A stretch of 64,000 bases of DNA from Exophiala sp. HKRS030 (GCA_023897205.1 JAHWDD010000001.1:7502001-7566000), one strand, 5' to 3'. Numbered from the stretch's first letter, positions 22,019 through 35,258 are shown. Translations and numbers: made by a program. Notes: generated by a model from the sequence alone, not told the origin.

Positions 22019-24092
22019 GATCATCAACGGGGAGTGCAAAATCGACGGACTGCTTGTTGCGTGGTGTAACGAGCCAACCCTCCGCAGGCAGGGCGTGGTA
22101 GGGTATTGGGCAACGGGGTTGCGACGAGGGACAAAGAAGGTGGAGTCTGTGACTAATTGGATGGATAGCTGCAGAGTCGGTGTTGTAACAAGGCGAGGGA
22201 AGACGATGTAGTCGAAAGAAAGGATGACAAGTGTAGCTTCTGGCTTTGCAGCCTCGGGCTTGTTGCGGTTGAAGTAGGAGTCAGTCCATGCAGAAAGGGA
22301 TAGTAATGGACGACGAGATTGAGAAGGATGAGAGATTCGGTAAGAATGGGTTGATCCAGAAGAACAAGTGAACGAGTCCACACGGCCTGAGAAGTGACGT
22401 TCTAATGCCGGCTTGTGGCGTGAGTGGTGAAGGCGAGAGTTTTCGGGTTTGGAGTCTGCCACAGGTGCCAGCTAACGTTGAGTTGGGCTTTGGTAGTGGC
22501 CGAGAGCCCAAGTGTCTAAGTCGTCGAGAGGAGTTCCCGGTGGACCAGGATTTCCTTCGCAGGCTCGCTGGAGCTGTCGTCCACACGGAGTAGAGACTGG
22601 ACAGAGCCGGGAGGGAAGCCGATAGTGGGGTGGACTTCCACAGCAAGGAGTCTGGAGACGTGATCCCTGCTGGTCCTTGAGAAGCTTTGGTTTTATCTTT
22701 TGGTGGGGGTTGGAGACTTGGCTTGGTGTTTGCAGTATGTGAAATATCTGGACGTCTACAGATTGATAAAGAGAACAAACAAATTTGAGGACGTCCTAAG
22801 ATGGATCCTGGTAAGCGTAGTGTGACTGCCTGACTGTCGTGGTTGTGAATGTCAAGATAGGCAATTGTTTAGACAGGAAGGAGCAACCAGGGAGTCACTC
22901 TAACTAGCCTTGTCACACTTCCATTCACCACTTGGTGACTTGGATACAAGACTACCTACCTACGGTAACTTGGCTAGTCAACACACTCTGTACTTCAACA
23001 GAAATTAATTCTCAAGGCACGTTCTGAAACATCACTAACAGTCTATCGAAGGAGGACGATGACGGGGAGGGGTATCTGTGGGCACCCAAGGGGATTACTT
23101 TGAACTCGAGGAAGGCACAGCTGACATTGTCGCGTCGCGGCACGACTCACGCGTAAAGTGGTTTTCAATCGGTCGGTCAGTGCAACCGGATCAACATGAA
23201 TCCAGTTCCGCAAGTACTGTACGGAGTACATACTCCGTCCATCCCTAGGTAACGTGCCACCCCCACTTGCCCCTGCCCCGACCTACCCAGTCACAACTCC
23301 CCAGTCCCTACTGCCTACTCCCTACTCCCTAGTTAGTTACTTTGGGCGCTCATTCCAGAGTCCAAGTGCCTGGACGGAGTTCAACTTCCTTCTACGGTGT
23401 GCTGTGTACCTACTTATCGCCTAGCTTGCCACCTAGCTTGTGCCTAACCACACTCACCAGTCACTCGTTCAGGTCACTCCTACCGCCGCACAGTCCTTTC
23501 TCGACATGAGTTCCAAGGCGAGTCAACTGGTTGGGGGCTGCCCAATATGTGCCCGCTAGGTACCCGCCACCACCCAAAACAAACCCATCTTATTGGCTTT
23601 GACCCTTTGCCGTCCCCGACATTTCAACCAACTCCATCCAACCACCGCTTATTCCTCTGCGCCTGCGTCAATCCACATGCACATTCGTCTCTCTCTCCTC
23701 CATCCGTCAACCATCGACTCTCTATAGACGCCGTAACATTCAACTCCCTCTCGTACTCCTCGACAAACACCTCCGTGCTCCCTTGTCACCTCTTCGATAT
23801 CTCCTTGACCGGCCTCATCTCACTCAACGTCCTCTTTTGGCCACTTCACACCCGCCACCAAATCTCGACTTCCCTACTTTCCATACCTCCTCTTCCCACC
23901 CTCACCCTCGTTTGCCGTCGCCGCTTTTCACCCCATTCAGCCGCACACTCCTACACTCGACTTGATGACCGGCTGACCCATTCGCAATCTGGCTCAGGGC
24001 TATCGCTCTGGGCCGTTCCTCCCCATCCATTCATAGCACCCGGCCATTAGCCTTCAACCCGGTCTAATTGTCATCCATTCCACTGTTACAGA
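22019..24092. promoter_or_regulatory. Divergent intergenic region between two F-box genes
   Basis: These 2.07 kb lie between head-to-head F-box genes. Visible features are TACGGAGTA at 23220-23228 with a partial inverted copy right after it, a CCTACTC-type direct repeat at about 23304-23331 running into TAGTTAGTTAC, and long pyrimidine-rich stretches at 23560-23960. The pyrimidine bias creates Pro/Ser-rich spurious ORFs (23547-24050). Probably promoters plus long 5' UTRs. Confidence 0.5.
23220..23228 (+). promoter_or_regulatory. TACGGAGTA motif, copy 2
   Basis: Exact copy, followed at once by CATACTCCGTC, an 8 of 9 inverted copy, so the site is nearly palindromic. Confidence 0.45.
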
Positions 24093-26745
24093 ATGGAAAC
24101 TCCCAGAGACAGCGATGAGCCTTCTCAAAAGTCCAAACCGAGGGCACTAGGCGCTCAATCCCTACTGTCGAAGCATCTGAACGGAAAGCAGCAAGAATGG
24201 GATGCCATTGCCTCCCACAAAGCTCCTCTACACCTCCTCGATCTTCCGCTGGACATTCTCCAAGCCATCTTGAGAGAGCTCACTCATACCAATGACCTCA
24301 CTTCCCTCGCATTGACCCATTCCGCCCTTCACGCTCTAGTCATTCCCCACATCTATTCCAGATTCGACATCGTTTGGCCCGATGCAAATGCAACTTTTGA
24401 AAATCGCATGGGCGTCGATGCTCTGACCTACGGCCTGGCCACTTTGGTAATGGCTCAGGATGTGTTCGGCGAATCGTCCTACCAGCGCCAGCCTCTGCAC
24501 ACGTGTCAATGTTGCGGTCATCAAAATTCTCCAAACCAACTGCCCTCCAGCGCTCCACGTCCAATCCGTCGTGGGAATTATTTTGCTCAGTTCACAAAGA
24601 AGTTCAGCCTTGGAAATGGCCCAGCTGATTGGGTCCAAGAATACCTCATCACCAAGGAGGCCGGCAAAATGCTGGGCACTCTGGTTGCATTGGCCGTTGG
24701 TCGCATGCGTAATCTAGAGGCATTTGTCTGGGACATGCCGACTGGTGTTTTGCGAGATGTCTGGCTGGCTCTGGCATCGTTAGGAAATCGACAAGATGGC
24801 CAGGAATGTCGCCTTGAACGGGTTTGGGTTCGATGGCATGACAATCAAGACCAAGGTCCCTTGGCTTCTCCTCCTCCACCCAATGGCCCAGGGCATCATT
24901 CAGCTCATCTTCCATCTATACTCGCCAATCATGCTACATCCTTGTTCCAAATTCCCCTTATCCAAGAGTCGAGTTCCCGACATTTTCCATCCTACCTCCT
25001 TTGAAAAGCTTGAGCGTCCTAGACATTGACGAACTTCCGTATGCGGAAGAGTTGAGTCTTTTGATCGAAAGATCCCTGGACAAGCTACATGAATTAAGAA
25101 TTGGCATGGCTAGTCACGCTCAATTTGATCTGTGGGCTCGGCCTGCCGAAGATCGCTCTTCGGTTTTACCCTCACTCATGTCAGCTACCCCAGATCAAGC
25201 ACCTAGACCTGGAGGAATTCTGGGAATTCTCGTACATCGCTTCTGTGAAGAGTTTTCACATCATAATCATGCTCACCCAGCCGATTCTGTTTCACTTCAC
25301 GCCTCAGCCACAAGAGAACTTGATCAGCAAACAAACAACGCAGAGCGTAAAGAATTAGACTCTGACATCCATACCGACGATGCCGAACTGAATCAACTCG
25401 GTACATTGCTCTCAAACCAGAGCATCCAGGATCATGATCTAGAGGTCTCTCATATTTCTGGTGCAAACCGTGCAGTGTCAAGCAGGGCGCCATATCGATC
25501 TTGCGAACCTGCCCAGCACGACGTGGATACATTTCAGTCTGTCAACAATGGTCATGCCCCAACTCGAAAACTGCGACTGGAAATCCTTGAAATTGAACGG
25601 GTGCATTTATCCATTGCTGTCATGTCCCAGGTCATTGATTGGACAAGATTGAAAACTTTGACTCTTCTCGGTTGCCGGAATCACGAGCAATTATGGAAAA
25701 TACTTCGGAAACGTTATACTCCTACCAGTCGGCGTCGCATATCTTCTACGCCCTTTAGGAATTCGTCCGTTGGTGTATCCGGTCTATTATCGAGATCTCA
25801 GTCGAGTCTATCCACTTCCAACATACAATCTGAAGACGACTATCATCTGAAATTGAAAAGACTCCATACAGATACGGTGTCAGCTTCGTTGATAGCATTC
25901 ATCAAGGATACCTTAGCACCCGACAGTTTGGAGTGGCTATTCCTCCAAGAGAATCCTACCTATAAATCTTCCGTCACGATCGATGTCATTTATCGTGGTG
26001 CAATTCGACGGCATCGCGGAAGTCTGACTAAACTACTGATTGACAGCAGTATCCGAACCGATGAACAAGATGCTCCGGTAGATGCGAATTGGCGACGATG
26101 GGTGTCTAGTCGAGAACTGATCACCTGTATCACAAGTGGTAAAATGAAGCTCAGGGAGCTCAGTATGTCCATTGACTACAAGGATTGGCATTATTTCCTG
26201 CGCCGGCTACCCCACGCAACTACTCTACGATCACTTCACATTGCGCGTATCGCCGAACATGTCAATGGAAGTGTACACTCCAGGGAAGCTGCTTTGCAAG
26301 TTCTCGATATTGTTGCTTTGCGACCAGAACTCGAGCTGTGTTATCTCGGCGTGCAAAATCAATGTTTTGAAATCCTAGAGTATGCCAACAATCGGAAGGT
26401 TTCAAACTCAAGTTCCTTGTTTGGACCCAACGGCACAAATACCTCGGGCGATGATGCTGAGACAGATGCTGATGTTCCTGAATCACATCATCCGCACGGA
26501 CATAACGGAAATCAATCCGGATCCCATGTACATCTGCATCACGCGGGCATGATGATGACGAAGATGCTGAAGTGGACGACTCGAGTGATTTCGAAGGTGT
26601 TTCTGATTCGGCCGACGATGTAAGTGACGACGAGAATGGCGGAGGTGCAAAAGCAATGCCTTCAAAACAAATGTGGAGATTAAGGGAAATACTGTTTTAT
26701 GACGATAAGATATCCATCTTCCGGGCAAGGCATGGAAGGCTGTAA
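24093..26745 (+). CDS. Large F-box protein (two frameshifts)
   Basis: The start ATG at 24093 opens a frame with an F-box at about residues 45-90 (LDLPLDILQAILRELTHTND). A segment conserved in a fungal F-box family follows: QPLHTCQCCGHQ with closely spaced cysteines, then GNYFAQFTKKFSLGNGPADW and EYLITKEAGKMLGTLVALAV. That frame stops at 25004, while the second half continues from PLKSLSVLDIDELPYAEEL in another frame. One extra C in the run 24954-24957 links them. A further G in 26545-26547 converts the end into an acidic tail (DDDEDAEVDDSSDFEG) and moves the stop to 26745. Total 884 residues. The middle holds leucine-rich segments. The likely role is an SCF substrate adaptor, with unknown target. 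Confidence 0.82.
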
Positions 26746-27000
26746 TCTGGAAAGGTTGTCCGGGAATTTTCGAGTTACAATTTTCGGTGCTGCAATAGGT
26801 GTGAATTCAAGTTGCGCAATAACACCTGCAAACTAAACGCTGTTATGCCGATACCAGCTTCTACCTTGTCAAATGTTTGCAAGATCCCCGAAAATGTAGC
26901 TCCGAAGCCTTGTCTATAGAGGTAGATATTCACGAGGCTAGATGTCTAGGGGTCTAGAGAGCTTGATGAGTTGCCTTATGTAAGAAAAGAAGAAGTGCTA

Positions 27001-27009
27001 TACTCCGTA
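27001..27009 (-). promoter_or_regulatory. TACGGAGTA motif, copy 3
   Basis: Reads TACTCCGTA on the plus strand, 256 bases after the F-box stop codon. Confidence 0.35.
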
Positions 27010-27181
27010 TATCATCCGATTACCAACGATGCCAGGACTAAGTACGACCGAACACTGATAAAACGATATGATACAATATAGGTAATTACCAGAATAACAC
27101 CGTCCTGACCACCGTAATAGACCGGTGCATAGCCAGGGTATCCTCTCTGCCACATACCGCGGCCGTAACGTGTAAGGCTAG

Positions 27182-27210
27182 CTGTCTGCCTGTCTGCCTG
27201 TCTGCCTGCC
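27182..27210. repeat. TGTCTGCC tandem repeat
   Basis: About three and a half copies of an 8-bp unit, TGTCTGCC, on the plus strand. Confidence 0.8.
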
Positions 27211-27279
27211 TATTGCGTCGATATTTACTATTGATAGTTAGTTAGTTGACTTAGTGGGGACCGCGATGAGTAAACAAAG

Positions 27280-27288
27280 TACGGAGTA
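27280..27288 (+). promoter_or_regulatory. TACGGAGTA motif, copy 4
   Basis: Exact copy, followed within 10 bp by a near copy (TACGGAGTT) and preceded about 40 bp upstream by TAGTTAGTTAG. Confidence 0.4.
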
Positions 27289-28673
27289 CTCCATACGGAG
27301 TTCAACCGGGGGCCAGACCGAGCAGCGAACGAATTCCAAATATCTAACTAGTCCGGCCATCACATCCATCCATGATCGATCGGTCCATGAACGAACGGTC
27401 CATCTCGTCGTTTTGTCATTTCATGCCAAGAACGCTCGAGGACCCGAGTCTCGACCAGGTCCTCCACCGCATATCTTCTTGTTGGTCTTAAATGATTACC
27501 CAATGCTGCGTCGCCCGCCCGGGCTTTCTCCGGAAACAACATAGTTGTAAACATCTCATAATGAAGAATGCAGGCATGGAAGAATAAAATCTCGGCTATC
27601 GTGGATCGGATATCGGGTTGGCGAGCATCCGGTATCGCTTGTAACATGTTCGAAGGACACGGGTTGCCGACATTTGGAATCAAATGCTCGGGTTGAGACT
27701 GTTCGTTGATATGGACATGAACTCTGATGATACCCAGATGAACTTCCCCCTTTTTTTCCCTTGAAGGATTAGTTGTTTTCGACGCTGGAGGATGGAAACT
27801 GCGTCGTCTAGTTATTTCCAGCTCTTTTGGAGGAAACATCTGTTTTTGGACAGTGTAGTTCTTCTTGTACTTATGATTATGTATATGCAATAACATCTGC
27901 TCGTGTCCATCCATGTAGACATGTAGACATGTATACACGCTCCTTCATGTTCATTCTAACCAGGCTGCAGCTTGTGAATGGCAATGTATTCAAGAACACT
28001 TTCTTGCCACAGTACCCGCCCATTGGAAGCGCATGGCCGTCGCGCCCCTGAGCTGGGATGTTCCAGAGGTGGTGAATCGGAGTTGAGAGGGGATATGTAT
28101 ATCTGTATGTATCCATCCAGCCGCATCGTGACGCCAATGTATTTTCTGATCTGTTGACACGAGAAGAACCGACCTGTGCCAGCCTTTGACAAGTAGGGAT
28201 AAGCCTCTCGTCCCATTTGGGCTTTGGTGATCGGAACTCTGGATTTTGGGGAGCCATCAAAGATCGACGGGGACTGGTTCGAGGATCAGGAGAGACATGT
28301 TCACGTTAGATTCGAGGACGACCGAGGGCGATCCCTGTAATAGGTAATGTCGAGGGGTGACGAAGGGTTGTGGAAACTGCTCTTTGCTCGAGAGAAAAGT
28401 GGAATGTTGCAAATAGGGCTCAGGAGTCTGGAGATAACATATGCAACTCTTGAGCTGGCCGCAGGTTCGTGGAGGACTTTCCAAATGTCAAGTAACCTGT
28501 TCCAACAGAAGACTATATAGCTGGCACAAGCTTCTGTTCGGATGTCAAACTACGATGGATAAATCGTCCGGGCCAGTTTGTAAGGATCGAACTAGTTACC
28601 TAGGTGGTATTTCACCTGTGTTGTGGAACATACATAAGAAGGATGAAAACTAAGCGTCGATCCATCGAGGACG

Positions 28674-28696
28674 GGATGGATGGATGGATGGATGGA
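28674..28696. repeat. GGAT microsatellite
   Basis: Five to six perfect tandem copies of GGAT on the plus strand, in non-coding DNA. Confidence 0.9.
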
Positions 28697-31614
28697 GGAT
28701 TGAGTCTGTGAAGGAATGGCCGAGGAGGCTATCCGACTATTCATTCGCCTCGATTTAAGCCATCCTTGATCTCGGGAAGCAATGAAAAATTCAGAATCAC
28801 AGACTTACAATCACAAGAATTAGAAGCATACGCTCACCAATAGTTCGAGATCGAGGAAAATTTGCTTGTGTTTCGTGTACCAACGCATGCCGTGGCTCCT
28901 TGAATTGCGGCCCGATTGTGATGTGCTCCCGCACGACTTATCAAAAACATTTCGTGAGGCGAGCGAAGCTAATGAGCCCCTAGCCGATGTGGCTGTTCAA
29001 GGGGACATACTTGAAGGGATGAAGTGCAGTGAAATGAGTGGATCAGCAGATACCGTCTGCATTAGTACACAGACTGGACACAGGTTCATACATGTCTCGG
29101 AAAGATATAGTCTTGGTCCTCTCCGACTCTCTGATTCTGAGTAATAGACCTTGCAGAACTCGACCCAAAGGTCTCCAGGGCATATTCACATCCGGTGAAG
29201 AATACGCGACACGACATAGGGGCGAGCCACAGATCACCCGAAGTGGGAGGGTCATCAGCAGGGTGGGCACAGAACCAATGTAAGACAAGCAGAATTTTCC
29301 GTGAACCAATGCCAACGATAGGGCATGAGCAGTTCTAACTATGATCCTCGAGTCGACTGTGGAAACTCAAGAGCCCCTTCTTGTTTGAAGGATTCGACGA
29401 TCATGGGTTGCATTGACGCCTTCCGTGAGCCGTCGAATTCCTTCAACGCACCAAGGATCCTTCTCTTGACCAACAGGATTTGTCAGGCCCCTTACTCGGT
29501 AGTTCACTGTGTATGTGATTCCCTTCGTCGAAAATATGGAAACGGTTCTATTCAAATACTTACAACATACCAGTAGCCTGGGAGTCACAAATGTAAAAGG
29601 CCTCTTGTGATTTGAGGCCAATGCATAATACAAGGCCTGCATCTGGCATACTCGGTCATGGTATCAGATTATCTCGGACAGCTTTGCAGAGACGTGTCCT
29701 CCAATTGCTTATTCGTAAATGGAGACGACTTGCACGTCGGCAGATCAGCTGGACTCGTGTCATCTTCATTACCTCACCAATGGCAGATCAATGTCGATGC
29801 ACACGAAAGGCCGTGTATAGTTTGAGCATATGCGGTGAAGCTTCAGGAGAAACTGTTCTGTAGCTAAAGGCTGGACTGGCAACGAGCCGTAATTGAAAGG
29901 AAATTCAGGTACTGTAGGAACCCAGGAGAAATTAAGGACCTTTTCCCGGGCCTGGAGAAGTCAGCCGGCACGAGAAATTGGTTATATTCAACGTTAGCAG
30001 GCCAATTCTCGAGCTGCTCTGCAAGCCGGGAAAGTTTGTAAGAATGTTATGGTCTGTCCGGTAACATGTATCTGCATTACAAAAATCATGCCGCTGTCAT
30101 GTCGAAACGATGCGTTCCCCCAGAACCGGGCTGACAGAAGAAGGAGAAAAGAAACAAAAGTTTGTCCTATTCGTCGAACTCATGATTCTGCCCCGAAGCA
30201 GGGAGCAGTGACGATATGCAAGGATGTTGGGTCGAACCCCCCCTGTTTTTGTGATCCTTCAATTAGTTCCGGTGGCTCGATTGGTAGTGGTGACATGGTA
30301 GATCTTTCAGTTCACCTCAACAAGGCCCGGCTCGCTATATCGATCCACCATAGACGAGTAATGGCAGAAAATATCTTCTTCATGTTCTCACTCGACGATG
30401 AGGGTGAAGTCACAAGAATTATCGGCCACAAACTCTCCTGCACTTAGACTTTGCCATGGTAAAGCCCATACTAATCATCGAAAATGGCGAAAAGTATACG
30501 CACCATAGCGTATCATCTTCAGAGCCGAATCTTGAGTGTAAGATTCGCCACACTGCCTGAATCAAAAATCTCGTATCTGAAAAAAATGATTCAAACGTTT
30601 CAACGTGGTAGTAATGGTTCAGAAACAACCATGCTTAGCACATTCCGAGCCGGATGTATGCCGGAACATTCCCAAGTCCAACGATAGAATACTTGTGTCC
30701 ACACCTATAGTTGTGGTCAGAATCAAAGACCCCACGAAGCCAATAATGCGTGTAGCCAGGAGAGAAGACCGTTTCTTCTATCTTGGAGATGATCGGTCTA
30801 GGATGAAAGTGTGGAGTAGATTTGGCGGTGCGGACGTGTTGGAGCACTAGTATTGTGTGCGCAAGTATAGATACAAGAGGAAGTCCTTGCTGGTGCGTCA
30901 ACAACGCCACAGCCACCAAACATCCCAGTATCCAAAGTCGAAGTTGAGTAATGTGCTCGCACAAACGTTGTTAAGCTATGGACTAAAAATGACTGAAAGC
31001 ATGATGGACCGAACTTTCATGTTGACCTATGGAAGCCGAGAAATTGATCGACATCGAGGCGTAAAGCACCAACTCGGGTCTCGAGGTGGCTCAGTTAAAT
31101 CCTTATCTGGGTCGATATCATGGTGAGTACATGTTGGATGCCGTAGTTGCGAAACAAAAGCCTTACTTCACCCGGCTGAGGCCACAATCCGGAAAACGGT
31201 AGAGTGAAGCTCTGGCCCTGGCTTCAACATTGTGGAGAGTGATAACGCGTTTCTAGTCCCAGCCTTCACCTAGAAGGAACGAACTCGACAAGCATTCTGA
31301 CAGCGCTTGAATGTTCTTCAGAAACAGCAGGGGAAATCCAGAGTTGTCGACGTGGTCGTCTATCCGTAATTAGCCCAGCAGATGTTAACGTTGCGGAATA
31401 GGGAAAAGGCAGCGATAAATCTGTTGCATTTGTCATCATAAGTTTGAGGTCGAGCTGCCTGCGGAACGTCGATGATGGCGAACTGACATCGATTGAATTG
31501 GCGTTACAAAATGGCCTCTGTCTAAACAGTAATCCGTTACGAGGCATTGACAACAAAATTTACCAGTTTCGTACTGTCACTGGCTCTTCCGGAGAATCCT
31601 TTATGTTCGCCAAT

Positions 31615-31623
31615 TACGGAGTA
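31615..31623 (+). promoter_or_regulatory. TACGGAGTA motif, copy 5
   Basis: Exact copy inside the gene-poor region; no adjacent gene is recognised. Confidence 0.3.
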
Positions 31624-33707
31624 GAGGATAGTGCGAAAGGCTCCTTGTCCACAAGCCCAGACATTTCCCAGGTTAGTCACATTAGCAAGATTTGAGGAAT
31701 TTCTGCTAGGGGGATAGCAATGTGGCACGTCATATCGGTCAGACTGTGCCTAAAACTGTGCACAGCGGGTGCGGCCGAGTCAAGTTGTGCTTCAGATCAT
31801 GGTCACTGTCATGGTTCTCGTAATCTTGGTGATTCTTATGATCGGCTGATTAAGGAGGAACCGAGATCTCCATTATACATGTTGCGCGAATTTGATCATG
31901 ACCGAGCCAAGTCGATGAAGGGGCGAATGAGTAGACGCCCAAAAAGCTACTCGAGGGATCGGATGTTAATTTTTGGGCAAGATTGGCCAATTTAGTGGAC
32001 TGGCTTACGATCGCAAGCAAGTGAAGGAAGTCTGCTGAAGAAATGTGGCGGAGGAGATGCAGTTGCTGGTGGGATTAGGCGGATATAGCCTCAGGTCCGC
32101 CTCAGACGACATGTTTGATGACTTTACAATGACTAACTTGGACAGGTTTGGAGATGATGCCTTGGCGTATGATTCGACAGCATCGCCACCGTAAGATGAC
32201 ACTGAAATCTCCAAGCACTTACACTGGGCTGACGGCGATCTGTAAAGACGATGATCATTCGGAATTCTTGAGATGGGCCATGCCTCCCGCATGCGGGATA
32301 ATCGAGGCAGTGGATGGTTGTATTGTGCGGAGATCATGAAAGAGGATGAAAAGTGTGGTTTATTAATCTCTGACAATTTTGGAAGGTGAGGAGGTGAGGA
32401 GGCAAGAAGGTGGAAGGTGCGATCATGGCTGACGATGTTGCAGCCACGAGTGGCCAAATGGCAGGTGCGGTCGGGCACCTGGAGCGTTCCTTCCGTATGC
32501 TTGTTTCGTAGGGCTGTGAGAAGAGGAAGGCGCAAACGCAAACGTCCTTCCGCAATGACGCCAAGGACGAGAGGGACAGACGGCGTCGAGGCTACTCTAC
32601 GACGGTAATTATCGAGATTCGAAAGAGATACACCGACCACAAGAGTGTGAGCGTGTGACAGAAGTGTACTCAGCACAATCCTCACTCCCAGAATCTCGCG
32701 TCGTTTCACGTCTGATTCAGTTGCTCATCCCATCCCCACAAAGGAAATGGGCCTTCTGCCGCCGCTGAATCTCCGTACCCTTTACGTATTCGAAGTTGGC
32801 GTCAACTATACCTTTGCGATCGACCGGTCAGCCTTGTAGCAACTTCACGACCCTAGGGTACTTCTGTATTCAAATTGTTACGTCTCGTATATTCGTTAGA
32901 TCAACCTATCAGAAGTGCCAGCCAGTGTTCCTGGGATGTGTGGCTTTGTGATCCGCATGCCCGCAGACTTGAGAAAACGTCCCTTCGGAGGTTAGCTGCC
33001 CAATTAACATCTAGAACTCCTACTTTTCCATCGGTAAACGTTGATGACTCTCTGAGCTGAGACCTCTGATTGGTTGTAGAATCTCCCCTCCATGCTTGCA
33101 CATTCTTCTTTCGTGGACGACACTACTCAGCGCGTTCCCTCTAACTCAGACGGAGACAGAGTTCGAGACCCCAAAATAAACTAAGTCCGCTAAGCGGTTA
33201 CAGGAATGCGTATGGCTTTCGATAGCTTCTTACTTGGGAGGTGGATATGGATGACACAAAACTGAGTCATGCTCGCATGAGGACAAGGTCCTTTCCTCCC
33301 CGACTTTCCGGCTGAGACCTAGCATTGTAATGCTTGCAACCAGACGTTTCTCTGTACCTCCGAATTTTGAGGTACGGTTCCTGGTCTTTGACGGTCGCAC
33401 TTTTGGTCTAGCCGTCGTTCCAGTGCGCCTTCTGCCTAAACGCGATCAAGTGATCCGTGATCTGCCACTTGCCACACTCCGGGACTGTCAAATCCCAGGA
33501 GTAATCTACCGGCCGAGACCGCGCATTCGATCCAAAGTTGGTCACTGCCCCAATGGAAGGCGACAGAAGTGCATCACTTGCGTTAGCAACCAAGACGAGC
33601 ATTTCGTGGTCTGATCATCTATGCTTTGCGTAGTAGTCTTTGTATTGGCACCGCGGCCTACCAATTGACGTACACCGAGTCATCATTCCATCAACCAACC
33701 AACGCAT

Positions 33708-35258
33708 TCACCCGACATTGGATGCCTCCGCGTCAGCCTTCCCTTTACACTTGCCTCCTGACATATGTCCATTCCTTGCCGTTGTCCTCGTAAACTCTGT
33801 GCCGCAGTGAGGACATGTTGCTTTGATTGCGCTTCCACTCTTCTCCCGTTGGTGCCGAAGGAGATTGCTAAACGTGGAGAATTGCCGCCCGTTACATCCA
33901 TGATCCCAACACTGAGGCTTCGGGCGTGATGGCATCAACTCAATGTCAGCGGGTGACGATTCTAACGTTAGTGGTAGATTTGAGTAACCCTGCAGTGCCA
34001 TTCCCGGGATAGTAGATATCGTTTGCTGTCCTTGCGCCGATTGCCCTGAGATGTAAAGTGAATTTGGCGAGTCTGGCGCCGATAAGCTCATTGCGGAGCC
34101 AGTTGAAGGCGCTTTGCCGACCATGTAATAGGGTTGTGCCTCGCTGTCGGTGTGGGCCATAGTGAAGTCGATGTTGTCATGAGTTGATGGCTGGACAACC
34201 TGGTTGCTAAAATAACCGCCGTGTCCATGGAAGGGTGCCAACGATGGGGACGCGCCGAACTGAGGAATGTTATAGACTTGACTGATGTTGGATGACATGA
34301 GCCCTTGGGGACCACTCATGGACGGCGTCGAATGGGAATGGGAGAGCTGGCTTTGTTCTGTCGTGTATGCTAGCAACATGTCGTCTCGCACATTGCCGTG
34401 ACTCCGGTGGCGTGAGGTGTCCGGCCGCTGGTGTCGAATGGGTGTACGATCTCGTAACATTGGCACCTCTATGATCGACTGAGGAGAGTTCGATGACCGC
34501 CGGCGATATCTCATGTCTGGAGAGACAAGATGCGGAGATGGCATGAGCATTTGCTGTTGATGTGCCAGGGGATGATAAGAAGCGTGCGCGACAGCCATGT
34601 TGTCCAAGTCTATTAAAAACATTAGTTGTTGTTGAGAATTGGAAGAAAAGTTGCCCACCTGGATACATGGTCGGCATGTCACTGTTATAAGCAGACGGTG
34701 GAGATGCAAAGTGCGAGGGTGGATGTCGAAGCACTTGGGAGGCCATTCTAGAATCGTGATTAGTGCGTTAAACACGTTAAAGGATTCGACACAGGACATA
34801 CCCTTGGCGCTGCAGGGTGACAGGAGGCTGTCCAGACGACTGCACTTCTGCTAAGCCCGGTCCCCAGCGAGGCGCTGTCCAGGGGGTGGGCTCCGTTGTG
34901 ATGATTCGTCTCCCGTATGATGGTCGATGTTTTCAAGCTGAGTTGGTAGAAAGCCTCTGACAGGAAGCGATCTCGTCGTATAAGATGGTCCTGTATAAAA
35001 AGGTTGGGGAGGTCCACCTCTCGCCTCGGGTACAGCGATCTGTTCAGCGCCTGGATTCTGAGTGGGTTTGACTGTTCCTTGGATCTGACGTCCGGCTCGC
35101 TCCTGTTTAGAGATGTGTTCCGATACCGATGGAGAATCTGGTACGACCGCCGAATTCGACCGTGGTGAACTTGGTTGCGCAATATTGTCGGATTTGAGCG
35201 TCGAGCCTGCGGTGCAAGCTCGATAAATGTTGGACTTGTCTTCACAAGATGGATTTGT
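33708..35258 (-). CDS. C2H2-type zinc finger transcription factor (N-terminus unresolved)
   Basis: The last exon (34609-33708) ends with a zinc-finger module: [20 protein letters not shown] then [20 protein letters not shown] and a final GGKC. This resembles a C2H2/C2HC pair common in Eurotiomycete regulators. A 49-nt intron (34658-34610) joins it to an exon beginning [16 protein letters not shown] at 34746. Another likely intron (34801-34748, GTATGT to CTAG) connects an upstream Ser/Pro-rich exon (35258-34802), which stays open if one base is added to the G run at 34882-34886. That gives at least 482 residues. The upstream exon begins at a probable acceptor (GTGTAG), and I could not place the first exon. 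If the upstream exon is only UTR, the protein is 329 residues from 34746. The protein is rich in His, Ser, Gln and Pro, typical of an activator. DNA binding is inferred. Confidence 0.78.

Larger units (their letters stand above)
26746..33707. other. Gene-poor 7 kb region
   Basis: No ORF in this stretch resembles a known family, and none shows splice sites plus codon bias that I can defend. Long chance ORFs are 27938-27360 (192 codons, minus), 30049-30447 (plus) and 32709-32005 (234 codons, minus). Base composition is not strongly AT-rich, so a heavily RIP-mutated transposon is not obvious. Simple repeats occur at 27182-27210 and 28674-28696, and three TACGGAGTA motifs are present. Long non-coding transcripts or decayed genes are possible. 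Confidence 0.5.

Noticed and set aside
23547..24050. 167-codon Pro/Ser-rich ORF upstream of the large F-box gene
   Set aside because: It reflects a pyrimidine-rich leader or promoter; composition is repetitive and no domain is visible.
27360..27938. 192-codon minus-strand ORF in the gene-poor region
   Set aside because: No recognisable motif or splice context, and overlapping ORFs exist on the other strand.
32005..32709. 234-codon minus-strand ORF
   Set aside because: It is the longest ORF in the gap, but its composition looks random and it matches no family I know; it could be rescued by transcript evidence.
26746..33707. RIP-mutated transposon
   Set aside because: No strong AT bias, terminal repeats, or transposase or reverse transcriptase fragments are visible.
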